Origin: Microcaldota archaeon
Lineage (GTDB): Archaea > Iainarchaeota > Iainarchaeia > Iainarchaeales > JAGVWC01
Assembly (NCBI GenBank): GCA_018813975.1
Contig: JAHJAQ010000050.1
Span: 1-12,624 of the forward strand
Direction: 5' to 3'
DNA length: 12,624 nucleotides
Shown here: piece by piece, positions 1 to 6,132 of the stretch
Numbering within the stretch: position 1 is the first letter of the stretch
Layout: each line of letters opens with the position of its first letter
Notes under the pieces: generated by a model
The model's input: the letters and a program-made list of their open reading frames with translations, nothing else
Databases searched by the model: none
What the model was told of the DNA's origin: nothing
Made by a program: the position numbers and the translations under genes

Positions 1-146
1 ATTCGAACCGGTTTTTTTCTTTTGTTTGTAAAAATGTCAACAATGTGGTTTTGTTTTACTAGCTCTTGCGCAAACTTTTCTCCGAAATGCTCTAGTCCGG
101 CAGGATTCCCCGCAGGATCGACCGGATAAATCAGTGCTATTTTCAT
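1..146 (-). CDS. N-terminal fragment of a probable glycosyltransferase, cut by the window edge
   Basis: The start codon is ATG at 146-144 and the frame stays open to base 1, giving 48 codons. The peptide begins MKIALIYPVDPAGNPAGLEHF and continues FGEKFAQELVKQNHIVDIFTN. A short beta strand, a glycine-containing loop and an amphipathic helix followed by a second strand is how the N-terminal Rossmann half of GT4-type glycosyltransferases starts, and the neighbouring gene at 4735 opens with a similar MKIAILG. The ATG lies only 5 nt after the stop of the E1-like gene, and AGTGAG sits 4 nt before it as a ribosome-binding site, so the two are very likely co-transcribed leftward. The catalytic half is outside the window, so the enzyme class is inferred from this short stretch and the context only. 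Confidence 0.6.
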   Translation of the reverse strand, partial: MKIALIYPVDPAGNPAGLEHFGEKFAQELVKQNHIVDIFTNKRKKPVR

Positions 147-151
147 TTTAC

Positions 152-1480
152 TCACTTTAATTTGGCTGATTTGTTGTTGCGGAAAAATTCTTCCACTTTA
201 CTTTCAATATATTCAAAATGCGCTTCAAAAAGACCTGGATAGACTCCCATAAAAAGCGAGTTGCTAAAAATAAGGTCTGCATTGTCTAGTTTTTCAGCAA
301 CTCGGCATTCAATCCCTTCATAGGCCGGATGCTGGAGAATATTGCCTGCAAACAAGTGCCGTGTATCAATTAGGTTTTGCTCCATAAACAGGGTAAAATC
401 TTTTCTTTCAAATCCGGCTTCTGGCTTAATGGTAAGGGGAAACGCAAACCAGGAAGGATCTGATTTTGGCAAGGCATATGGAAGGATAAAAAATTCTTCA
501 AAGCGTTCAAAAATCTTGTACATCCGCTTAAAGTTTTTCTTTCTTTTTTCCGTGAAATCGGGTTGTTTTTTTAGTTGTTCAATACCGACTGCCGGTTGAA
601 GGTCCAATGGCTTTAAATTGAATCCGATGTTAGTGTACAGGTATTTATGGTCGTACGGAACCCCTTTTACTTTATAGTCAAACCGGGCATTGCAGGCTCC
701 CTGTGGATTTTTTTCATTTAGTGCACAATAACATCCTCGCCCCCAATTACGCAGGGAAAGCATCAAGCGATAAATTTTTAGGTCGTTGGTGTAGGCTGCA
801 CCACCTTCTCCCATACTTAAATGGTGCGCGGGATAAAAACTAGAGGTTCCGATTAGTCCAAAGCTGCCTGTTCTTTTTCCACCATAGGTAGAATCTAAGG
901 AATCACAATTGTCTTCCAGTAAAATAATGTTGTGACGTTCGCACGTTTCCATAATAACATCCATTTCGTTTGGATTCCCCAAAGTGTGCGGAATAAACAT
1001 GGCTTTTGTTTTATTGGAAATTGCTTTTTCCAATGACTGCGCATTAATATTATAGGTTCCAAGCTCCACATCCAAAAAAACAGGCATTAAATTGTTTAAA
1101 ATAATCGGGCTTAAGGTAGTTGGAAAAGTACAGGCCGGCGTAATAATTTCATCTCCCTTGCGCAACCGATTGGGAAAGTTTTTGGAACAAAGCGCGGATA
1201 CCGCAATCAAATTGGCCGAAGACCCGGAATTCGTAACCAATGTGTGCTTGACACCCATAAATTTTGAAAACGCTTCTGTAAATTCTACATCACGCGGACC
1301 AAGCGTTATCCATTCCGGAAGAACCGCTTTTACGCGTGCCACCATCTCTCTTTCGTCAAAAATGTCTCCAGAAAAAAGAACACGTGACTTCCCCGGAATA
1401 AACTTTTTCTGTTTTGACCGCTCGTGATACAGTTCTTTCACAAGCGCAAAGATCTGTTTTTGTATTTCTTCTTCATCCAT
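152..1480 (-). CDS. rfbH: E1/RfbH-type CDP-4-keto-6-deoxyglucose-3-dehydrase (PMP and [2Fe-2S] dependent)
   Basis: This DegT/DnrJ/EryC1-fold protein matches the E1/RfbH/ColD branch, which removes the C3 hydroxyl of CDP-4-keto-6-deoxy-D-glucose on the way to 3,6-dideoxyhexoses such as paratose, tyvelose, abequose or ascarylose. Two signatures are visible (numbering from GTG at 1489). Where aminotransferases carry the PLP lysine there is SFYPAHHLSMGEGG (217-230), the His replacement typical of E1. Four cysteines, C195 (EDNCDSL), C253, C255 and C266, give C-x57-C-x-C-x10-C, close to the C-x57-C-x-C-x7-C iron-sulfur motif of E1. Full family length, about 442-445 aa. I prefer ATG at 1480 because CGTGAG lies 4 nt before it; GTG at 1489 would add three residues. 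Partner genes (RfbF, RfbG, an E3-type reductase) are not in the window and may lie to the left. Confidence 0.9.
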   Translation of the reverse strand: MDEEEIQKQIFALVKELYHERSKQKKFIPGKSRVLFSGDIFDEREMVARVKAVLPEWITLGPRDVEFTEAFSKFMGVKHTLVTNSGSSANLIAVSALCSKNFPNRLRKGDEIITPACTFPTTLSPIILNNLMPVFLDVELGTYNINAQSLEKAISNKTKAMFIPHTLGNPNEMDVIMETCERHNIILLEDNCDSLDSTYGGKRTGSFGLIGTSSFYPAHHLSMGEGGAAYTNDLKIYRLMLSLRNWGRGCYCALNEKNPQGACNARFDYKVKGVPYDHKYLYTNIGFNLKPLDLQPAVGIEQLKKQPDFTEKRKKNFKRMYKIFERFEEFFILPYALPKSDPSWFAFPLTIKPEAGFERKDFTLFMEQNLIDTRHLFAGNILQHPAYEGIECRVAEKLDNADLIFSNSLFMGVYPGLFEAHFEYIESKVEEFFRNNKSAKLK

Positions 1481-1619
1481 GGAACTCACGCTATTTACTG
1501 TTATACCTTCGATTGAAACAGCTATAATCCTTTTGGTTCAGGCAGGGTTGGAGAACGCAAAATTCGGGTTTTCTGCTTGGGATATCAAAAAAGAATGAAA
1601 TCGGGCTCTGCCCCTATAA

Positions 1620-1632
1620 GTTTATTTATATT
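1620..1632 (+). promoter_or_regulatory. TATA-like box before the GT2/radical SAM island
   Basis: The stretch GTTTATTTATATT is the most TATA-like sequence in the 230 nt between rfbH and the GT2 gene. An archaeal TATA box centred near 1627 would place transcription start near 1650-1654, about 70 nt before the GT2 ATG, giving a leader that begins at the AGACC stem described separately. The start site is inferred from usual archaeal spacing, not observed. The rest of the gap (1490-1619) holds no gene that I can recognise; the leftward promoter of rfbH must lie there, with only weak candidates such as GGATTATAGC on the minus strand near 1525-1535. Confidence 0.5.
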
Positions 1633-1648
1633 AACCACATAAGTGGTT
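1633..1648. repeat. Perfect inverted repeat between the TATA-like box and the inferred transcription start
   Basis: AACCAC-ATAA-GTGGTT is a perfect 6-bp inverted repeat with a 4-nt spacer, directly after the TATA-like box and ending a few bases before the inferred transcript start. A site there would suit a repressor that blocks polymerase recruitment. If transcription began further upstream, it would form an RNA hairpin instead. The symmetry is seen in the sequence; operator function is inference. Confidence 0.4.
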
Positions 1649-1650
1649 GA

Positions 1651-1711
1651 AGACCAGTACCTTAGTGGCTACGGGGCTCAAATCCTCCCAGGTCTGTTCA
1701 AATCAGAGGGA
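1651..1711 (+). ncRNA. Candidate structured 5' leader of the GT2/radical SAM operon
   Basis: Several short helices can be drawn here. AGACC (1651-1655) pairs with GGTCT (1691-1695). GGGG (1673-1676) pairs with CCTC (1684-1687) around the loop CTCAAAT. TCTG (1693-1696) pairs with CAGA (1704-1707) around TTCAAAT. The first and third helices share bases and exclude each other. CCTC can instead pair with GAGG (1706-1709), part of the likely ribosome-binding site GAGGG that lies 9 nt before the GT2 ATG. The element could therefore switch the binding site between open and closed forms. The loops resemble tRNA T-loops, but no intact tRNA cloverleaf forms. All stems are only 4-5 bp, so chance folding is possible. 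Confidence 0.3.
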
Positions 1712-1719
1712 AGTTAGAA

Positions 1720-2601
1720 ATGGATGAAAAAAAGATGTTAGTTAGTGTTGTAATCCCGTGCTATAATTCAGAGAAACTAATATCAAAATGTTTAGATTCA
1801 TTAGTGTCCCAAAAAACTGACTTTAATTATGAAATTATTGTTGTTGACAGCTCAAAAGACAACACGCCAAAGATAATAAAAAATAAATTCCCCTCTGTTA
1901 AACTTATTCATTTAAATGAAAAAACGTTTGCCGGAGCAGGGAGAAACATCGGGGTAAAGAAGTCATTAGGAGAGATAATAGCATTCATTGACTCTGATTG
2001 TGTTGCCCCAGACAACTGGCTCAAAACAGCTGTGGAAAGCATTAATACAGGATATAACATTGTTGGTGGCTCAGTTAAAAATGCAAATCCAAGCCTAATA
2101 AGCACAGCAGATTACCTTATGGGATTCAATGAATTTCACCCCAACATGCCAAAAAAAGAAGTTAAGTTTATGCCAACCTGTAATCTTATATGCAAAAAAA
2201 AAGCATTCAACGAAATAGGAGGATTCTCTCCCGACTTTCCAATAGCAGAAGACACCATTTTTAACTACAAAGCAACAAAAAAGAACACGCTATTGTTCAA
2301 TCCAAAGATTATGATCTTACATCATAACAGAGACAGTTTCGAAGGGTTCATGACTCACCAATATAATTTTGGGAAATATTGCGCAATAAGCAGAAAAAGA
2401 TTCAAACTCCCAGGAAAGATATTTACAAAATATCCAATACTCTCATTGCTAATTCCATTCGCAAAAGTCTCAAGAATAACATTTAGGATAACTAGATGGA
2501 ATCCAAAGATACTGCCCCAATTCATCCTGGTTTTACCAATCACACTATTAGGAATAATTACATGGAGCACAGGATTTATAAAGTCCGCTTTTACAAAATG
2601 A
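1720..2601 (+). CDS. GT2 family glycosyltransferase with C-terminal membrane segment(s)
   Basis: This 293-aa protein is a GT-A fold transferase. Residues 8-15 (VSVVIPCY) form the first strand, VVDSSKDNT (41-49) the nucleotide-binding loop, IDSDC (90-94) holds the metal-binding DxD, and AEDTIF (176-181) holds the likely catalytic acidic pair. Hydrophobic stretches at about 237-250 and 265-286 suggest membrane anchoring, as in GT2 enzymes acting on lipid-linked sugars. The donor sugar cannot be read from the sequence. GAGGG lies 9 nt before the ATG; the in-frame ATG five codons later, MLVSVVIPCY, is a possible alternative start. Its TGA overlaps the radical SAM start in an ATGA junction, so the two proteins are translationally coupled. 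Every arginine codon is AGA or AGG. Confidence 0.88.
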   Translation: MDEKKMLVSVVIPCYNSEKLISKCLDSLVSQKTDFNYEIIVVDSSKDNTPKIIKNKFPSVKLIHLNEKTFAGAGRNIGVKKSLGEIIAFIDSDCVAPDNWLKTAVESINTGYNIVGGSVKNANPSLISTADYLMGFNEFHPNMPKKEVKFMPTCNLICKKKAFNEIGGFSPDFPIAEDTIFNYKATKKNTLLFNPKIMILHHNRDSFEGFMTHQYNFGKYCAISRKRFKLPGKIFTKYPILSLLIPFAKVSRITFRITRWNPKILPQFILVLPITLLGIITWSTGFIKSAFTK

Positions 2602-3662
2602 AAAAGTCAAACTATCTAAGACTACTGAAATACGTTTTTTTTAAAAAAACGAAAGGACCAGTACAGCTAATACATTTTGTTACATCCAAATGTAACGCTA
2701 AATGTGAGCATTGTTTTTATTGGAAGAACCTAAACAAAAATAATGACCTTACTTTAAAGGAGATAGAAAAAATAACAAAAACACTTCCCGAATTATATCT
2801 TTTAATGATAAGCGGAGGAGAACCATTCATAAGGAAAGACCTTGTGGACATCACCTATTCTTATTTCAAAAATACGCCCATGAGAAAAGTTACAATACCG
2901 ACAAACGGATTAATGACAGATAAAATAAAAAAAGACTGCGTTAATATTTTAGAAAGATGTCCCGGTTTAGAATTAAGTATAGGTATCTCTCTTGACGGCC
3001 CAAAAGAAATACATGATAAGACAAGGGGCGTTCCCGGTTGTTTTGAAAGTGCAATAAAAACATTCTTTGAGCTGAAAAAATTAAGAAAAAATAAGAATTT
3101 TAAAATATCTATTGTTTCTACTTTAACGCCAATAAATCAGGAAAAGATGACTGAGTTTTACAGATACGTTAAAAACGAATTAGAGCCGGATGTTTTTTCA
3201 CTAAATCTAATAAGAGGAAGCCCAAAAAATCCAGATATGAAAAAAGTTAGTCTGCATTACTTTAAGGAGATTCTAAAGCTAGAATCAAAAGAATTAAAAA
3301 ATGCAAAAGGGTTTAAAAATAAAATAAGAAATTTTATTCATATAATAAGGACACAAGTTATAATAGACACAATTGAAAAGAAGAAATATGTACTTCCCTG
3401 TTACGCCGCCTTATTAACCGGTGTTTTATCAGAAAGTGGCAAGGTATACCCTTGCGAACTATTGACTAAACCAATTGCAGATATTAAGGATTTTGATTAC
3501 AACTTTGAAAAATTATGGGAATCAAAATCTGCAAAAGATTACAGTAAATTCATAATAAATACAAAGTGCTTCTGTACGCATGAATGTTTTTTAAGAGTAA
3601 ATATATTATTTAATTTTAAGTTTTTATTGAAAAGTTTTTTGAAGCAATTAATCAGAATTTAG
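2598..3662 (+). CDS. Radical SAM protein with SPASM-like C-terminus
   Basis: The 354-aa protein has the radical SAM cluster motif CNAKCEHC (C32, C36, C39), followed by ISGGEP (71-76), the SAM-binding glycine motif. Cysteines after the barrel, C268 (LPCYAA), C286 (KVYPCE) and C324, C326 and C330 (CFCTHEC), look like a SPASM domain carrying auxiliary iron-sulfur cluster(s). SPASM proteins modify peptides, proteins or small molecules; no precursor-peptide gene is evident nearby, so a sugar, lipid or glycoprotein substrate is possible but unproven. I chose ATG at 2598 because it forms a 4-nt ATGA overlap with the GT2 stop. The frame is open upstream to an ATG at 2496, but that part lies inside the GT2 gene and adds a non-conserved 34-residue tail. 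All 12 arginines use AGA or AGG. Confidence 0.88.
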   Translation: MKKSNYLRLLKYVFFKKTKGPVQLIHFVTSKCNAKCEHCFYWKNLNKNNDLTLKEIEKITKTLPELYLLMISGGEPFIRKDLVDITYSYFKNTPMRKVTIPTNGLMTDKIKKDCVNILERCPGLELSIGISLDGPKEIHDKTRGVPGCFESAIKTFFELKKLRKNKNFKISIVSTLTPINQEKMTEFYRYVKNELEPDVFSLNLIRGSPKNPDMKKVSLHYFKEILKLESKELKNAKGFKNKIRNFIHIIRTQVIIDTIEKKKYVLPCYAALLTGVLSESGKVYPCELLTKPIADIKDFDYNFEKLWESKSAKDYSKFIINTKCFCTHECFLRVNILFNFKFLLKSFLKQLIRI

Positions 3663-3694
3663 CATGCGGCCCAGATCAGCGGTTCAAATAAACG

Positions 3695-4735
3695 CTATTC
3701 TTTCTGGCTTTCAACGAGTTCTAACCACTTACGAGCCCAATCCTTAAAACCAAAATTTTTTTCAGCAAATTTTCGAGATTTTTTCCCGAATTCTTCCCTA
3801 TTTTCCAGCACCAATGCAATCTTTTTTTTGAACGCAACATAGTCATTCGGGTCTTCCACAACCAACTCAGGGATTTTTTCTTTGAGCTCTGGACCAAAAC
3901 CCGTATTGGAACAAACCACTGGCGTACCGCATGCCATAGCCTCGGCAGCCACATACCCAAACCCCTCGTGAAACGAAGGATTAAACAAGAGGCCAGCACG
4001 CGAGTAAAGCGCGGGCATAACAGAATCATCCAGATCACTCAAGTAACTAATACGCGCGTCCATTTGGTTTCCTGAAAGCACAACCGTCGGAAAATCCTGC
4101 GCAATCCTTGAAACCATTTCCGCGTTTTTCCATACTGCTCGCAAACCAACAGAAAGAATGAACTGGTCTGGCAGAGAATATTTGTCTAGCGCCTTAAACG
4201 ACTTTGTTGGCCTGAAAAAATCCAAGTCAACCCCATGTTCAATAACATGGTGCACAGAAAGAGAGTGAGCCTTCGCATACCTAAAATTACGGTGGCATGG
4301 TGTCATTACCACATTCGCATGTCGCATGGCAGATCGTTGAACCCGTGACAATTCTTGTCCCCACAACCAGTAAAAAGGAGAAATCTTATGGCGGATGCAA
4401 TCAAAGACATCTGAAAATAAACCATGCAGAACCATAATTTGTTTTATTCCATTAACATATAATCCAAAAAAGTCATTTGCAATAACCAAGTCAAATTCCT
4501 TTTTGCGCTTTTCAAATTCCTTTGCCAAGAGTCGTGCCTTCCAATACCCATTGTAGGGTGTCCGCTCGGAAGTTCGAGTAAGAATTTTTTCCGTGGCGAA
4601 CTGGCGAATGGATAAAAAAGAAAACAATTCCGCTTCATGCCCACCCGATTCGATAGCCTGTATCAGGTTGCTGTTGAATTTTTCCACGCCGCCCCGGAAT
4701 TCTTTTCCGGCTAATCCCAAAATCGCGATTTTCAT
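3695..4735 (-). CDS. GT4 family glycosyltransferase
   Basis: This is a 346-aa GT-B retaining glycosyltransferase. The N-terminal half starts MKIAILGLAGKEFRGGVEKF, with the acceptor-side glycine loop at 14-17. The C-terminal half has IEHGVDLDFF (165-174), the strand ILSVGLRAVWKN (193-204) and the donor-binding EX7E motif HEGFGYVAAEAMACGTPVV, with E257 and E265. These fit sugar-nucleotide-dependent transferases of the Glycos_transf_1 family; donor and acceptor are unknown. AGGGG lies 5 nt before the ATG. It is transcribed leftward alone, convergent with the radical SAM gene (32 nt apart) and divergent from the next GT4 gene. Arginine codons are mixed, with CGN common, like the rest of the cluster and unlike the island beside it. 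Confidence 0.9.
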   Translation of the reverse strand: MKIAILGLAGKEFRGGVEKFNSNLIQAIESGGHEAELFSFLSIRQFATEKILTRTSERTPYNGYWKARLLAKEFEKRKKEFDLVIANDFFGLYVNGIKQIMVLHGLFSDVFDCIRHKISPFYWLWGQELSRVQRSAMRHANVVMTPCHRNFRYAKAHSLSVHHVIEHGVDLDFFRPTKSFKALDKYSLPDQFILSVGLRAVWKNAEMVSRIAQDFPTVVLSGNQMDARISYLSDLDDSVMPALYSRAGLLFNPSFHEGFGYVAAEAMACGTPVVCSNTGFGPELKEKIPELVVEDPNDYVAFKKKIALVLENREEFGKKSRKFAEKNFGFKDWARKWLELVESQKE

Positions 4736-4754
4736 GGCAGCCCCTAAAATACTG

Positions 4755-4786
4755 GTTTAATAAAAAAAGATTTTCTTTATTTTAAA
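4755..4786 (-). promoter_or_regulatory. Candidate TATA-like promoter elements for the leftward GT4 gene
   Basis: Two TATA-like stretches read on the minus strand: TTTAAAATAA (about 4777-4786) and TTTTATTAAA (about 4755-4764). With usual archaeal spacing the first would start a transcript near 4756 with a short leader containing AGGGG, and the second near the ATG itself. The gap 4736-4895 is otherwise AT-rich, shows no gene, and carries divergent promoters for the two GT4 genes. I cannot decide between the two boxes. Confidence 0.35.
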
Positions 4787-4864
4787 TGGTTTTGGTTCAC
4801 GTGCTTTCACTAGATCCCGGATTAAATTATTTTTTTATGCCAGAATTCGGGCTTTGTACCAGTC

Positions 4865-4882
4865 TTGTATTTTAAAATACAA
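4865..4882. promoter_or_regulatory. Perfect 18-bp palindrome containing the likely TATA box of the heptose operon
   Basis: TTGTATTTTAAAATACAA is its own reverse complement over all 18 bases. Its centre (between 4873 and 4874) lies 22 nt before the ATG at 4896, close to the usual distance between an archaeal TATA box and a transcript start, so the mRNA may be leaderless or nearly so. There is no good ribosome-binding site before 4896, which agrees. A symmetrical site overlapping TATA is also where a dimeric repressor would compete with TBP. The palindrome is seen; both roles are inferred. Confidence 0.5.
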
Positions 4883-4895
4883 CCGAGAATATACT

Positions 4896-6053
4896 ATGGT
4901 TTCATCTATTACCTTAATTGGAACATTACCGCCAATTAAAGGCGTGAGCGATTATTGCATCCAGCAAACCGAACAATTCACCAAAACCATGAATGTTGAA
5001 TTCTACAATTTCAAGTCCATTTATCCAGAATTTTTGTATCCCGGAAAAACCAAAGAAAAAGACACTGTTTTTGCGGTTCCCCAATCACCGCGCTTGATTG
5101 TGCACGAAACCCTATCCTGGTACAACCCCATTGGCTGGATTGCAACGGGTCTCAAAGCAAAAGGAGAAATTGTTCATTTTCAATGGTGGACCTATTTTTT
5201 GTTCCCGGTTTTTTTTACCATTGCCGTACTGGCCAAGTGGCGCGGAAAAAAAATAGTGTGCACGGTTCACAACGTACTGGGCCATGAAAGCGGTTTTTTG
5301 GACCGCTTTTTATCCAAACTGATTTTTTCCATTCCCCATGCGCTCATTGTTCACACCCAAGCCAACAAAAAACAACTGCAGGAATTCTTCGGCATTTCCT
5401 CCCGAAAAATCCGCGTGATTCCCCACGGCATTTACACTTTTTATCGTGATGCCGAGGTTTCCAAGAAAGAAAGCCGCCAGAAAATTGGTGTTCCGTCAAA
5501 CGCACGGGCACTGCTTTTTTTCGGGCATCTTCGCCCGTACAAAGGAGTGGAAGATTTGATTGACGCCTTTATTTCCGCCAAAAAAAAAATTCCCGCTCTT
5601 TTTTTGATAATAGCGGGAAAACCATGGAATTCCGAATACCGCAAAACCATTCAAGAAAAACTAGCCTGCCAAACCGATTACAAACTCGTTTTTGATTATA
5701 TTGCTTCCTCGGATATAAAAAATTATTTTTTTGCCAGTGATGTTGTGGTCCTTCCATACAAGCATTTTGAAGCCCAGAGCGGGCCTGGCAATATTGCACT
5801 GGCATTTGAAAAACCGCTCCTAGTTTCTGCTACCGGCGGATTGCCCGAACTCGTACAAAACCCGCAATGCATTTTCAAGGCAGGAGACATTCAAGAACTA
5901 ATCCGAAAACTGGAATGGGTTTTTTCCAAAAAATCGATTCTGAATTCCATGCAGCAGGATTCCCACACCTTAACCAAGCGTTATTCCTGGCCCGTACTGG
6001 CGGAAGAAACAATCGGGCTCTATAATGAATTAATAAATAAACCCAACCAATAG
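4896..6053 (+). CDS. GT4-like glycosyltransferase, first gene of the heptose operon
   Basis: The 385-aa protein has a GT-B layout: MVSSITLIGTLPPIKGVSDY at the N-terminus (glycine loop), RVIPHGIY (173-180) between domains, FFGHLRPYKGVEDLIDAF (208-225) and a C-terminal donor domain with FEAQSGPGNIALAFEKPLL (291-309). E292 fits the first Glu of EX7E, but the second is replaced by I300, a variation found in some GT4 branches. I chose ATG at 4896; the in-frame ATG at 4854 would add 14 residues encoded through the palindrome and not resembling the family start. The hddA gene follows after 79 nt in the same direction. Acting with GDP-heptose as donor is suggested only by position. Confidence 0.85.
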   Translation: MVSSITLIGTLPPIKGVSDYCIQQTEQFTKTMNVEFYNFKSIYPEFLYPGKTKEKDTVFAVPQSPRLIVHETLSWYNPIGWIATGLKAKGEIVHFQWWTYFLFPVFFTIAVLAKWRGKKIVCTVHNVLGHESGFLDRFLSKLIFSIPHALIVHTQANKKQLQEFFGISSRKIRVIPHGIYTFYRDAEVSKKESRQKIGVPSNARALLFFGHLRPYKGVEDLIDAFISAKKKIPALFLIIAGKPWNSEYRKTIQEKLACQTDYKLVFDYIASSDIKNYFFASDVVVLPYKHFEAQSGPGNIALAFEKPLLVSATGGLPELVQNPQCIFKAGDIQELIRKLEWVFSKKSILNSMQQDSHTLTKRYSWPVLAEETIGLYNELINKPNQ

Positions 6054-6132
6054 TATCCTAGTATCCTTCCTGCAGTGATAACGAAAAAAGATAACGGGAA
6101 AAAAAAGAAAAAAAAACCGGAGAAAGAATGGT
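6052..6132 (+). promoter_or_regulatory. Gap before hddA: tandem 8-mer, purine-rich tract and ribosome-binding site
   Basis: AGTATCCT occurs twice in tandem (6052-6059 and 6060-6067), overlapping the stop codon of the GT4 gene. It is followed by GATAACG repeated across an A-rich spacer and a purine-rich tract up to 6130. GGAG at 6119-6122 lies 10 nt before the hddA ATG at 6133 and is the likely ribosome-binding site. I see no clear TATA box or T-run terminator, so read-through from the GT4 gene is likely. Confidence 0.4.

Larger units (their letters stand above)
1620..3662. other. AT-rich, probably foreign two-gene island
   Basis: The GT2 and radical SAM genes and their leader differ in composition from both sides. 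I counted 12 G/C in the 60 bases from 3301 and 19 in the 60 from 2041, against 28 in the 60 from 7441 in gmhA. All 19 arginines of the two proteins are AGA or AGG, whereas gmhA and gmhB together use CGN for 12 of 14. The island reads rightward between two leftward genes, which breaks the local order. No integrase, transposase or clear terminal repeat is visible; GTTCAAAT occurs near both ends (1696-1703 and 3682-3689) but is too short to call an attachment site. Acquisition by transfer is inferred from base and codon use. Confidence 0.6.

Noticed and set aside
1490..1619. Repeats built on TCGGG (near 1564, 1601 and 4845) as a regulatory family
   Set aside because: The shared core is only 5-8 bases and the surroundings differ; chance is the simpler explanation.
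1645..1720. A functional tRNA gene, possibly Leu with anticodon CAA
   Set aside because: The arms are 3-4 bp, two stems have closing mismatches, and no 7-bp acceptor stem encloses all three arms; the AGACCAG/CAGGTCT pairing leaves no room for an anticodon arm.
2496..2597. Upstream extension of the radical SAM protein from ATG 2496
   Set aside because: It lies within the GT2 gene in another frame; the ATGA overlap start at 2598 fits the family N-terminus and coupling.
3664..3694. 3' half of a tRNA around GGTTCAAATA
   Set aside because: The T-stem does not pair (G53 faces A) and no matching 5' half is nearby; only the short motif resemblance is kept as a finding.
4854..4895. Earlier start of the second GT4 gene
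   Set aside because: It would encode the palindrome/TATA region and add 14 residues before the conserved first strand.
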